Source of the DNA: Candidatus Thiothrix putei
GTDB lineage: Bacteria; Pseudomonadota; Gammaproteobacteria; Thiotrichales; Thiotrichaceae
Length of the DNA: 64,000 nucleotides
Direction of reading: 5' to 3'
Assembly (NCBI GenBank): GCA_029972225.1
Contig: CP124756.1
Location: 3,020,001-3,084,000, forward strand
Part shown: in pieces, positions 46,753 to 56,411 of the stretch
How positions within the stretch are numbered: the first letter of the stretch is position 1
How the letters are laid out: each line of letters starts with the position of its first letter
Made by a program: the position numbers and the translations under genes
The notes under the pieces: model-generated
What the model saw: the letters and a program-made list of their open reading frames with translations, nothing else
The model's database searches: none
What the model was told of the DNA's origin: nothing

Positions 46753-48090
46753 TCCGACAGTAACGCCCCCATCTCCAGTCGCAACGTGCGCTTTCTGCGA
46801 CGTGATGATGCTGATTACGCCAAACACCGCCAGATCTTCAACAAACGCATTACTGCCATGCCTAAAATCATTGCGGTATGTATCAATGAAAAAGGCGTTC
46901 AAGAAGCCGTTGCCTACGCCCAAACAGCCAAGCTCCCCATTGCAGTCAAAAGTGGCGGGCATAGCTTTGAAGGCTTCTCAACCAATGACGGCGGGCTAAT
47001 GCTGGATTTATCCGGCATGAATAAACCGAAGTACAACAAAACCACGAAACGCCTGACTATCCAACCGGGCGCGAAACTCGGCAAGGTGTATGAATATTTG
47101 CATCAATACGGGCGCTTGATCCCCGCCGGTTCGTGTGCTGGGGTTGGTGTCGCAGGGCTGACCTTAGGGGGCGGCTACGGCTTTTTTGCCCGGCAATTGG
47201 GGTTAACCTGTGACAGCTTGCAACGAGTACGCATGGTAGATGGTAAGGGCCAGTTACACGACTCCAACGACAACCCCGAATTATTATGGGCTTGTAAAGG
47301 CGGTGGCAATGGCAATTTCGGTATCATTACCGAACTGGAGTTTAAAACACACCCTGCCCCAAGCTATTTCAGCAGCTACCGCTACAAGTACCGCAACTTG
47401 ACCCCCGCCAGCGCTACTCAACTCGCAGAACGCTGGTTTAACTGGATGAAAACCTTACCCAAGACCGCCTACTCCTCATGGGTACTGAATGGTAAACATG
47501 TCACCGTGATCGTGACAGATACCAGCAATACACCGTCAACAGCCTTGAAAACCATTCTTGCCAAACTGAAAGCGGGGGCGACTGAAACCCTGCCCCCACG
47601 CAAGGATGCTTTCTTACCCGGTATCCAACGTTACAAAGGCGGCGTGGATCCGATGTATTTTAAGAACGTTTCTGCCGGTTATTACCGTGATTTCACCGAC
47701 ATAAAAGCGCTGTTACCAACCATTTGCGAGCAAATTGCCGTCGCAAAATTGACCACTATTCTGCAAATTAACACCTTAGGCGGGGCAATTAACAACCCGA
47801 CATTAGAGGCTACTGCTGCTTATCCGCATCGTGCATTCGGCTATCTGGGTGAATTGCAAACCTATTACGACAAAGCAACACAAACCAACATGGCGGAACA
47901 CATCGTGCGTGACATCCAAGGAATGCTGACTGCCGGGGGCATCAAAGCGCATTACCGCAATTACCCAGATGTGGAATTACCAAATTGGGAAACGGCGTAT
48001 TACGGTAAATCTTACCCCCGTTTACAGGCACTCAAGCGCCAATTCGACCCAGACAACCTGATTCGTCACCCACAAAGCGTCAAACTTTGA
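46675..48090 (+). CDS. Bicovalent FAD-linked oxidase (BBE family), start uncertain
   Basis: A berberine-bridge-type oxidase of about 440 residues in its conserved part. The FAD-linking His is in KSGGHSFEGF and the Cys in PAGSCAGVGVAG, so the flavin should be held by two bonds. The C-terminal BBE segment (YYGKSYPRLQALKRQFDP) is complete. Recognisable sequence begins near 46770 (NVRFLRRDDADYA). The only in-frame ATG before it is 46675, which lies inside the Lgt-like gene on the other strand. No signal peptide is seen. The start may have been lost at a junction. Substrate unknown; relatives oxidise sugars or alcohols. Confidence 0.75.
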   Translation: MVLILLRDSSRTFQPSLTPEPETYEHSDSNAPISSRNVRFLRRDDADYAKHRQIFNKRITAMPKIIAVCINEKGVQEAVAYAQTAKLPIAVKSGGHSFEGFSTNDGGLMLDLSGMNKPKYNKTTKRLTIQPGAKLGKVYEYLHQYGRLIPAGSCAGVGVAGLTLGGGYGFFARQLGLTCDSLQRVRMVDGKGQLHDSNDNPELLWACKGGGNGNFGIITELEFKTHPAPSYFSSYRYKYRNLTPASATQLAERWFNWMKTLPKTAYSSWVLNGKHVTVIVTDTSNTPSTALKTILAKLKAGATETLPPRKDAFLPGIQRYKGGVDPMYFKNVSAGYYRDFTDIKALLPTICEQIAVAKLTTILQINTLGGAINNPTLEATAAYPHRAFGYLGELQTYYDKATQTNMAEHIVRDIQGMLTAGGIKAHYRNYPDVELPNWETAYYGKSYPRLQALKRQFDPDNLIRHPQSVKL

Positions 48091-48576
48091 GAATGTCTGC
48101 CAATTGCCAGATACACGCATCCGCATTGCGCTGCTGAATTTCAAGCCGCAAGCCATTTTCCTGCGCTGCCAGCAACCCTTCCAGCAAACGAATGTGACGC
48201 ACCCGTAATTTGAGCAATTCCACGCTTTGGGTCATGGGTGACAACAGTTCTTCTGCTTCATTAATATTGTCATACACATGCCGCCGCACTTGTTCGGCAT
48301 AAGCGATAATGCTACCGCAATCGTCGTATTGTGCGGCTACTTTGCTGGTGTGTAATCCATGGCTATCCGCTTCGTCTTCCACACGGGGATCACGCTTGCT
48401 GAGTGCGGAAAGTTCGCGGATTTGCTGACGAATGTGTGCAAGCTCATGGCGATTGGTATGGATGGTTTGCTTATTGGCTTCCAATTGCTCCACAAGCTGA
48501 CGGTAAACGCCTAATGCAGAGGTAAGCACCTTATCATTCGAGTCGGCAGGCGGGTTAACCGGCTGCTCAGGTGCTA

Positions 48577-49712
48577 TACCTTACAGCGTCAAGACCTGAA
48601 CATTTTTAAAGGTTTGAAAATTTGTTGTCATCAACTGGGTCAGTTCTTTCTTGTGATCGGTATCCAGCTTGTCGAGACAGTTGGTGATGGCCGCCTTGAA
48701 AGCGGGAAACTTATCATAGTATTTCGAGTACAAGCATTTTTTCTTGACGAACTTCCACAACCGTTCAATCAGATTGAGGTTGGGTGAATAGGTCGGTAAA
48801 AATAATAGTTCAATATTGAGCCTTTTCGCACAGGCAAACACGGCTTCACAGCGTTGATACTTGGCATTATCCAAGACCAAAGTGATCGGTATTTTGAGTG
48901 CTAACGCTGCAATTTTTTCCAATAATTCACACACGCTGTTAGCGTTGATATAGGAGTCGTTAGTGATCGTGATGAGTTGTAGCGTTATCGCATTGAGTGC
49001 GCCCAATACGTTGTAGCGTTGTCGACCACAGGGGGCTTTGATGAATACGCGGGAAAATGACCACAAAAACCCCAGAAACGGTGCTAACACGAAGTGGGCG
49101 GCATCGACAAAAAAAGGGCGCGTTTGCCCTCCTTAGCCTCCTGAATGCGCGGTTTTAGTTCATTTTCCAGGAACTTTTCTTGTGCTTCCACATCAGCTTT
49201 GGCGGGTATCATCCCCACTTTATGGATGTCCATCCCTATTTTCTTCATAAAGACACGTACCCTGTCCTCACTGCGTTTGATGCCTGTCAGCTCCTCAATC
49301 TTAGCGGCTGCCGCCTTGCTGGTTGCGGGGGGATATTCACGAAAATAGGCTTCAATCTTGTCTTTATATGCCATCAAATCACTCTGTGGTTTATTGAATC
49401 GTATTTCTTTAAGAGCTTCTAAACCGTTAGGTTGTAGGTAGGCGTTTAGGTAGGCAAGCAGCGTGGCTTCTGTAATCCTTTCCAATCGTTTGATTTCCTT
49501 ATGCGTCAACTGTTGGGATTTCAGGTACAGCACGGACATTTTCTTACGGACTCTGGGATGAGGATGGCGCTCCTTCCAGTAGAACAGCTCCGCTATCTCA
49601 TCCTCAGTGAAAGTGATTTTTAATGTCATACATTACTCATGGCTGCTTTTGTTACCAGTCATCTAACCATATTTCCCTGATCAAAAAAACTATTTTATGG
49701 CACGGACTGGTA
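48577..49712 (-). mobile_element. IS630-family element, copy 2
   Basis: 1136 bp on the minus strand between TA duplications 48575-48576 and 49713-49714. It is the same as copy 3 except for at least one base (His versus Arg codon in orfA). Its A7/GGG run (49109-49118) keeps the -1 frame relation, so it may still be able to move. Confidence 0.95.
48581..49629 (-). CDS. IS630-family transposase, copy 2 (orfA + orfB by -1 frameshift)
   Basis: OrfA (49629-49084, 181 aa) has the helix-turn-helix DNA-binding region. OrfB (to 48581) has the D34E catalytic core: FVDAAHF, VLDNAKY and NLIERLW. OrfB lies in the -1 frame and joins at CCC-T7 on the coding strand. An SD-like GGAGG about 11 bases before the run can promote slipping. 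The fused protein would be about 345 residues. It is most likely made as an OrfAB fusion. Confidence 0.88.
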
Positions 49713-49931
49713 TAATGCCGATATGTCAGGCTCTACATCAGGCGTGCTGTCTTCCAAAGTGCTGGCTTCAGGCATAAGGGTTTCGTCAAGCGGGGGAGTA
49801 TAAGTTTCAATGTCATCAGGCATAGGACAATTCCTTAGGTTGCTTATTACACTGATGATGCGGGCTGGTGTATCCGCTGTCTTCTGTTCGTCAAATAAAC
49901 TCTCGTGATCTTCAGATAATCGGCAAACTAC

Positions 49932-49972
49932 AAAAAAATCCCCCGCCACGGTGCGTATCCGCTGACGGGGGA
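49932..49972 (-). terminator. Rho-independent terminator after htrA
   Basis: On the minus strand, TCCCCCG pairs with CGGGGGA and is followed by seven T. It lies about 50 bases past the htrA stop. Confidence 0.8.
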
Positions 49973-50019
49973 AAGTGCTTGGAGTGTGCCAAGAAAAGAA
50001 TGGTGTACTTAATGTGTGC

Positions 50020-51477
50020 TTATGGTTTGTTGACTGCAATAAAGCGGGTTTGTTCCCCTTGCATAACCAACATAGCAATGGGTTTACCGGCTGGTGCAGC
50101 CTGTACCACCGTCTTGAGATCAGCCGCTGTTTTAACCGGCTGGTTATTGACGGAGACAATCACATTACCCACCGTCAAGCCTGCTTGTTCGGCTGGACTA
50201 TCTGCTAAAACTTGTTCGACCACAACACCATGGGTCAACTTGCGCGTGTTGAGTTCTTCACTACTCAATGTTGCAACAGCCACTCCTAACATCCCACTTT
50301 CACTGGGAGTCGTTGCAACTGGCGAAACGTCTTCATCATCCCCTAATTTTGCAATCGTAACATCCAAGCTCTTTTCTGCCCCTGCCCGCAGGAGTTTGAG
50401 GGGGACTTGTGTACCCACTGGCGTATTACCCACTAACAATGGCAAGTCAGAGGAAGATTTCACCTTCCCCTCACCAAACCCGATGATAACGTCCCCCGCT
50501 TGCACACCGGCTTTATCGGCAGGGCTACCCGGCTGGACGCTAGAAACCAATGCACCATCAGGCTGATTCAAATTAAAAGATCTGGCTAAATCTTGATTCA
50601 TATCCTGAATCGCAACACCCAACCAACCGCGTTCGACTTTACCTTTGCTCTTAAGCTGTTCGATGACGGTTTTTGCCACATTCACCGGGATAGCAAACGA
50701 AATCCCCATGTAGCCACCGCTACGGCTATAAATCTGCGAATTTACCCCGACCACACGCCCGCTCAAGTCGAATAAGGGGCCACCGGAATTACCAGGGTTC
50801 ACCGCCACATCAGTCTGGATAAAGGGAACATAAGTACCATCCGGCAAGCTGCGCGATAAAGCACTGACAATGCCCTGCGTCGCCGTGAGGTCAAGGCCAA
50901 ACGGTGCACCAATCGCTACTACCCACTGCCCTACTTCCAAGCCATTCGAATCACCCAATTGCACGGTAGGCAGGTTCTCGGCTTTTACTTTCAGCAAAGC
51001 AACGTCACTGAGGGTATCAACTCCAATGATTTCAGCAGGTAACTCACGACGATCATTCAAGCCGACAGTAATGGATTTAGCATCCTCCACCACATGGGCA
51101 TTGGTAACAATGTAGCCATCTGCTGAAATAATGAATCCTGAACCACTGGCTCGTGCACGCTCCGAACGCGGACTTTCGCTATCAGGCAAGCCCCGGAAAA
51201 AACGCTCCAATTCAGGTGGAAAACCTTTCGGTAAACCGCCCATACGCTTAGACGACGCGCTGGCTTCAACGCTGATGCTCACCACAGCCGGACTATTTTG
51301 TTTAATTAATGTCGTCAATTCTGGCAATGAGCCTGCAATCGGGGCAGGCGCTGGCGTGGTTACAGGGGCTGATACTAACGGCGCTGTGGTTTCTGCCAAT
51401 ACAGGCAGGCTTCCCAACACCAGTACAGAACTCATCAGCAAACCTGCGCTTAACATCCGCTGCTTACGTTTGAACAT
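50020..51477 (-). CDS. htrA: Periplasmic serine protease, DegP/MucD-type
   Basis: A 485-residue HtrA protease/chaperone of the periplasm. ATG 51477 (AAAGGAG 10 bases upstream) begins a signal peptide ending PVLAETT; the frame is open to 51543. The catalytic triad is seen as His in TNAHVVED (about 126), Asp in DTLSDVALLKV and Ser in NPGNSGGPLF (about 228). Two PDZ domains follow (RGWLGVAIQDMN and GMLGVAVATLS onward). It should degrade or refold damaged envelope proteins. It has its own terminator. Confidence 0.93.
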   Translation of the reverse strand: MFKRKQRMLSAGLLMSSVLVLGSLPVLAETTAPLVSAPVTTPAPAPIAGSLPELTTLIKQNSPAVVSISVEASASSKRMGGLPKGFPPELERFFRGLPDSESPRSERARASGSGFIISADGYIVTNAHVVEDAKSITVGLNDRRELPAEIIGVDTLSDVALLKVKAENLPTVQLGDSNGLEVGQWVVAIGAPFGLDLTATQGIVSALSRSLPDGTYVPFIQTDVAVNPGNSGGPLFDLSGRVVGVNSQIYSRSGGYMGISFAIPVNVAKTVIEQLKSKGKVERGWLGVAIQDMNQDLARSFNLNQPDGALVSSVQPGSPADKAGVQAGDVIIGFGEGKVKSSSDLPLLVGNTPVGTQVPLKLLRAGAEKSLDVTIAKLGDDEDVSPVATTPSESGMLGVAVATLSSEELNTRKLTHGVVVEQVLADSPAEQAGLTVGNVIVSVNNQPVKTAADLKTVVQAAPAGKPIAMLVMQGEQTRFIAVNKP

Positions 51478-51569
51478 GAATGGCTTACTCCTTTGCAATA
51501 ATGCTGTGTATAGCCATGATTGTGGCAGAAGCAACATTACCAAGGGTTTGCGGAAAGGTTACAAAATCT

Positions 51570-52451
51570 TCATGTTCTGCGCTCGTTAAAACAGGCGCTA
51601 CGCAAGCGAGCCTCCACCCGTAACGCCGTCATGCGCTGTTTATCGGCTACAGCGGGGTATAAATGAAAATGGGCAGCCACTTCCTGCGCGTAACGACTTG
51701 CCATTTGCTCTACCCTATCGCGACTTTCCAGTGATAATGCCTGCAAGGTTAATAAACGTGGGGCAATGCGCTGCAAATAACGGGTACACAACGCATTTTC
51801 TGCCACTTTGCCCCACGTTTCACGCAATAACAATGGGGGAAAATGACTTGCTGCCAGCACGTCACTGGCAATCTCGCCATTAGCATTCAATGCCTGACCC
51901 GTACCATCTACCGCCCGTAAAAACCATTGGGCTTGCGGATTTTGCCCAGCATAGTGTTTAACCTGCTGCTCCAAACGGTAACTGAGCGGGGGTAACCCAC
52001 GACGTGCTTCTTCTGGGGTATTTTCCAGATCCAATTGACTGGCACTGATGCACTTCCAGACAGGGTGAACCGTTGCCTGACGCATTTCCTGCCTCTGGCG
52101 ACAACTGGCTAATAAAGCTAAGGGCTGGCGGGTAGTGTCTTCTAACAACCAAAACTCATAGTAATCGTCTTGATGCAATGGCATTTGTGCCGTTTCCAGC
52201 ACCGTCACAACCGCCACATACGCGGCTTCCACCGAGAGGGGGTCAATACTAGGGTCGAGAGGATAAGGTTTGAAACCGGCACTGCGTTCCCAGCGCCCGA
52301 TCCGCGCATACCCAACACCGCGTGGCGTTATGCATTTAAACTGAAGCTCCCAGTCCACTCCATTGAAACTCAGGGCACGCATCTGCTCATTAGCCACCAC
52401 CTGCAAAACACCACTAAAAGGGTTGTGTAAGCGTTTGGCGTAGGCATCCAT
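51570..52451 (-). CDS. Hypothetical protein (293 aa)
   Basis: A soluble protein without signal peptide or membrane segment. It has a beta-rich first third (FNGVDWELQFKCITPRG) and a helical, Arg/Glu-rich last third. It starts 5 bases after rhlB on the same strand, so the two are probably cotranscribed. No motif or family was recognised. The length and good codon structure support a real gene. Confidence 0.7.
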   Translation of the reverse strand: MDAYAKRLHNPFSGVLQVVANEQMRALSFNGVDWELQFKCITPRGVGYARIGRWERSAGFKPYPLDPSIDPLSVEAAYVAVVTVLETAQMPLHQDDYYEFWLLEDTTRQPLALLASCRQRQEMRQATVHPVWKCISASQLDLENTPEEARRGLPPLSYRLEQQVKHYAGQNPQAQWFLRAVDGTGQALNANGEIASDVLAASHFPPLLLRETWGKVAENALCTRYLQRIAPRLLTLQALSLESRDRVEQMASRYAQEVAAHFHLYPAVADKQRMTALRVEARLRSACFNERRT

Positions 52452-52456
52452 ACGGT

Positions 52457-53764
52457 TTAACCTGCGTTAGGGTTAGAACGGGGTCGTCTGCGCCGCCGCT
52501 GCTCACCGCCGCTATTGCTGGCCTGTGAACGGTGCTTATCCTGACCATGATGCCCCACCCGCTCACGCTGGCTACGCTGTGGACGCTGAAGTTCTGCTGG
52601 CAATAACGCGGCGGTGATCTTGGCTACCGGAATGGATTTACCCGTGTATTGCTCAATATCCGGCAAATAAAACGCCGTATCTTCACACGCAAAACTGTGC
52701 GCTTCACCCGATGCCCCGGCACGCGCAGTACGCCCGATACGGTGCACATAATCTTCCGCCAATTGTGGCAAGTCGAAATTGAAAACGTGCGATACATCAG
52801 GAATATGCAAGCCCCGCGCTGCCACGTCGGTGGCAATCAGAACCTGAAAATCCCCCGCTTCAAACGCTTGCAACAGCTTTTCACGTTTATTCTGGCGCAC
52901 ATCGCCCGAAATCAGGTCAGAACTAATGCCATTAGCACGCAGGTAATCGTCAATTTTCTCGGCAATATGCTTCGTATTCACAAACACAATGGCACGGAAA
53001 GGGTTTAGCTGACGAATCAAACCAATCAACAAGGGAATTTTTTCTTCATTTGCCGGAAAATAAACGTGTTCAGCGATATTATCCGCCCGCACCGATTCCG
53101 CTTCGATTTTGATTTGTTGCGGGTTATTCATGTGTTCATAAGCCAATTCCAATACACGCTGTGACAACGTAGCCGAAAATAGCATGTTCAAGCGTTTCGT
53201 GGGTGGCGGCAGTTTCTGCATCAAGTAGCGCACATCTTGAATGAAGCCCATGTCGAACATACGATCAGCTTCATCCATCACCAAGGCTTGCACCTGTTTC
53301 AGGGTAAATACCCGTTGCTTGTAATAGTCAATCACCCGCCCCGGCGTACCGATTAATACATCGACAGCCTCTTCAAACTGACGACGTTGCTTGTCATAAC
53401 CCGCACCGCCGTACACCAACACAGAACGTAAGCCAGTATGCTTACCCAACGCTTCAGCATCACGGGCAATCTGAATCGCCAGTTCACGAGTCGGTGCCAG
53501 AATCAGACAACGCACCGTACCAGCCCCCGGATTCGGCAGTGGATTTTTCAACAAATGTTGAAACACCGCCACCAAAAATGCACCGGTTTTGCCCGTACCC
53601 GTCTGCGCTTGACCGGCAATATCTTGCCCCGCCAAGGCCAACGGCAAGGTTTCTGCCTGAATACGCGAGCAGAATTCAAAACCCGTCTCATGAAGCGAGG
53701 CTAGTAAGCGCTCATCCAACGGGAAATCAGTGAAACGTGTTTGACTTAAGTAGAAATTTTCCAT
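52457..53764 (-). CDS. rhlB: DEAD-box RNA helicase RhlB
   Basis: A 435-residue ATP-dependent RNA helicase. All motifs are visible: Q motif in FEFCSRIQAETLP, Walker A AQTGTGKT, PTRELA, GTPGR, DEAD, SAT, and HRIGRTAR. The N-terminal FTDFPLDERLLASLHETGF and Arg-rich C-terminal tail (RRRRRPRS) fit RhlB, which helps the degradosome unwind mRNA. It is divergent from pckA over a region carrying repeated GTCGAC palindromes. Confidence 0.9.
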   Translation of the reverse strand: MENFYLSQTRFTDFPLDERLLASLHETGFEFCSRIQAETLPLALAGQDIAGQAQTGTGKTGAFLVAVFQHLLKNPLPNPGAGTVRCLILAPTRELAIQIARDAEALGKHTGLRSVLVYGGAGYDKQRRQFEEAVDVLIGTPGRVIDYYKQRVFTLKQVQALVMDEADRMFDMGFIQDVRYLMQKLPPPTKRLNMLFSATLSQRVLELAYEHMNNPQQIKIEAESVRADNIAEHVYFPANEEKIPLLIGLIRQLNPFRAIVFVNTKHIAEKIDDYLRANGISSDLISGDVRQNKREKLLQAFEAGDFQVLIATDVAARGLHIPDVSHVFNFDLPQLAEDYVHRIGRTARAGASGEAHSFACEDTAFYLPDIEQYTGKSIPVAKITAALLPAELQRPQRSQRERVGHHGQDKHRSQASNSGGEQRRRRRPRSNPNAG

Positions 53765-53856
53765 TGCTGGAGAATATCACACTGACTCTGCAAGTCAGCA
53801 CAAAAAGCACAACAACTTTTATCAATTTTTCAAGAAAACCCTAGGCAATGACATGC

Positions 53857-53991
53857 TGTCGACACACCAATATTAATATGTCGACAATATTGCTATTTAT
53901 CACTAAATTTACACTAAAACATATTCTAATAGTCGACATCGTGCGCTATTATTCTTTGCCTTCTTAACACCTATACGACATATTGTCGACA
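53857..53991. promoter_or_regulatory. Four TGTCGACA palindromes between rhlB and pckA
   Basis: The 8-bp palindrome TGTCGACA occurs at 53857-53864, 53879-53886 and 53984-53991; a 7/8 copy (AGTCGACA) is at 53931-53938. The distances are 22, 52 and 53 bases, close to two and five DNA turns, so the sites face the same side. The last is 27 bases before the pckA ATG. They look like operators for an unknown dimeric regulator. Confidence 0.55.
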
Positions 53992-55133
53992 CTATGCGGC
54001 GCTACCGGAGGCGTAATTATGAGTACAACAGATACCCTGGCACAGCATCTCGCCAGTACATTGGGGCTAAAAAATACCACTAATCTTTATTGGAATCAGT
54101 TTTCCCCAGTTCTTTACGAACAAGCACTCAACCGTAGCGAAGGTAAAATCAGTGAAGACGGGGTTTTTGTGGCTTATACCGGTACCTTTACAGGACGCGC
54201 CCCCAATGACAAATTCATCGTGGATGATGCCGGTTCACACGACAAAGTATGGTGGGGCAAAGTCAACAAGGCTCTGAGCGAAGCCCAATTCAATCAAGTC
54301 TTAGCCGATGCCCTGCAATTTTTAGAGGGGCGGGAATTGTTCGTACAAGATTTACTGGCAGGGGCAAACGCCGCCGATGAACTCCCCGTGCGGATTATTA
54401 CGCAGTATGCCTGGCACGCGTTGTTTGCACGTAATATGTTCATTCGACCCGATGACCTGAACCGTACCCTTGACGTTACTGAACCTAAATTCACCGTCAT
54501 CCATGTACCGGATATGCAAGCCGACCCAGATAAGCACGGCACTCATTCCGGGGCATTTGTCCTGTTAAACCTGACCCGTGGCCTGATTCTGATTGGCGGT
54601 ACGCATTACGCGGGTGAAATCAAGAAATCCATTTTCTCCGTCCTCAACTACCTCTTGCCACAACGCGGCATTATGTCCATGCACGCTTCTGCCAATGTTG
54701 GCAAAGAGGGCGATGTGGCTATTTTGTTTGGCTTATCCGGCACGGGCAAAACCACCCTCTCCGCAGACCCTAATCGCGCCCTGATCGGTGATGACGAACA
54801 CGGCTGGAGCGACACTGGCGTTTTCAATCTGGAAGGCGGTTGTTATGCCAAAGTCATCAACTTGTCGCCAGAACAAGAGCCAATGATCTACAAAACCACC
54901 CAAACGTTCGGCACAGTGCTGGAAAATGTGGTTATGGATCAAGCGACGCGCAAACTGAATCTGGATGACAACAGCATCACCGAAAACACCCGTGCCAGCT
55001 ACCCGATTACTCAGATTCCGGGCGCGTTATATCCGGGTAAAGCCGGTCACCCCAAGCACATCATCATGCTGACGTGTGATGCGTTTGGCGTATTGCCACC
55101 GATTTCCAAATTGACGACAGAACAAGCGATGTA

Positions 55134-56269
55134 TACCAGTCCGTGCCATAAAATAGTTTTTTTGATCAGGGAAATATGGTTAGATGACTGGTAACAAAAG
55201 CAGCCATGAGTAATGTATGACATTAAAAATCACTTTCACTGAGGATGAGATAGCGGAGCTGTTCTACTGGAAGGAGCGCCATCCTCATCCCAGAGTCCGT
55301 AAGAAAATGTCCGTGCTGTACCTGAAATCCCAACAGTTGACGCATAAGGAAATCAAACGATTGGAAAGGATTACAGAAGCCACGCTGCTTGCCTACCTAA
55401 ACGCCTACCTACAACCTAACGGTTTAGAAGCTCTTAAAGAAATACGATTCAATAAACCACAGAGTGATTTGATGGCATATAAAGACAAGATTGAAGCCTA
55501 TTTTCGTGAATATCCCCCCGCAACCAGCAAGGCGGCAGCCGCTAAGATTGAGGAGCTGACAGGCATCAAACGCAGTGAGGACAGGGTACGTGTCTTTATG
55601 AAGAAAATAGGGATGGACATCCGTAAAGTGGGGATGATACCCGCCAAAGCTGATGTGGAAGCACAAGAAAAGTTCCTGGAAAATGAACTAAAACCGCGCA
55701 TTCAGGAGGCTAAGGAGGGCAAACGCGCCCTTTTTTTGTCGATGCCGCCCACTTCGTGTTAGCACCGTTTCTGGGGTTTTTGTGGTCATTTTCCCGCGTA
55801 TTCATCAAAGCCCCCTGTGGTCGACAACGCTACAACGTATTGGGCGCACTCAATGCGATAACGCTACAACTCATCACGATCACTAACGACTCCTATATCA
55901 ACGCTAACAGCGTGTGTGAATTATTGGAAAAAATTGCAGCGTTAGCACTCAAAATACCGATCACTTTGGTCTTGGATAATGCCAAGTATCAACGCTGTGA
56001 AGCCGTGTTTGCCTGTGCGAAAAGGCTCAATATTGAACTATTATTTTTACCGACCTATTCACCCAACCTCAATCTGATTGAACGGTTGTGGAAGTTCGTC
56101 AAGAAAAAATGCTTGTACTCGAAATACTATGATAAGTTTCCCGCTTTCAAGGCGGCCATCACCAACTGTCTCGACAAGCTGGATACCGATCACAAGAAAG
56201 AACTGACCCAGTTGATGACAACAAATTTTCAAACCTTTAAAAATGTTCAGGTCTTGACGCTGTAAGGTA
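55134..56269 (+). mobile_element. IS630-family element, copy 3
   Basis: 1136 bp with TA at 55132-55133 and 56270-56271. It has the complete CCC-T7 frameshift site (55728-55737). It splits pckA and is followed by an extra partial copy of its own right end. Confidence 0.95.
55217..56265 (+). CDS. IS630-family transposase, copy 3 (orfA + orfB by -1 frameshift)
   Basis: OrfA runs 55217-55762. The catalytic frame continues through FVDAAHF to 56265 (orfB ORF from 55756). The slip site is CCC followed by seven T at 55728-55737. Two purine-rich SD-like stretches (AGGAGG at 55704 and AAGGAGGG at 55712) precede it at the spacing known to stimulate -1 frameshifting. DDE residues are as in copy 2, with 34 residues between the second D and E. 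One codon (Arg instead of His near residue 136) differs from the other copies. Confidence 0.88.
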
Positions 56270-56271
56270 TA

Positions 56272-56411
56272 TGATAAGTTTCCCGCTTTCAAGGCGGCCA
56301 TCACCAACTGTCTCGACAAGCTGGATACCGATCACAAGAAAGAACTGACCCAGTTGATGACAACAAATTTTCAAACCTTTAAAAATGTTCAGGTCTTGAC
56401 GCTGTAAGGTA
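56272..56411 (+). repeat. Duplicated 140-bp right end of the IS
   Basis: This segment repeats 56130-56269 exactly and is followed by TA at 56412-56413. It starts right after the TA target at 56270-56271, which copies an internal TA of the IS (56128-56129). This is the pattern left if one IS copy jumped into another and the left parts later recombined. Confidence 0.9.

Larger units (their letters stand above)
48080..49823 (-). pseudogene. Gene of unknown function split by IS copy 2
   Basis: The start ATG at 49823 has AAGGA 8 bases upstream and opens an acidic, Pro/Glu/Thr-rich N-terminus (MPDDIETYTPPLDET). After 36 codons the frame runs into the IS. Removing the element and one TA joins PDISAL to APEQPVNPP and on to the end at 48080, giving 201 residues. 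The C-terminal part is helical with coiled-coil character (QLEANKQTIHTNRHELAHIRQQ). No family was recognised. The exact repair of the frame means that the insertion is recent. Confidence 0.75.

Noticed and set aside
46675..48090. Treating the FAD oxidase and Lgt-like genes as normal overlapping genes
   Set aside because: Homology of both stops near the same point, so a lost 5' end or junction is a better reading than true overlap.
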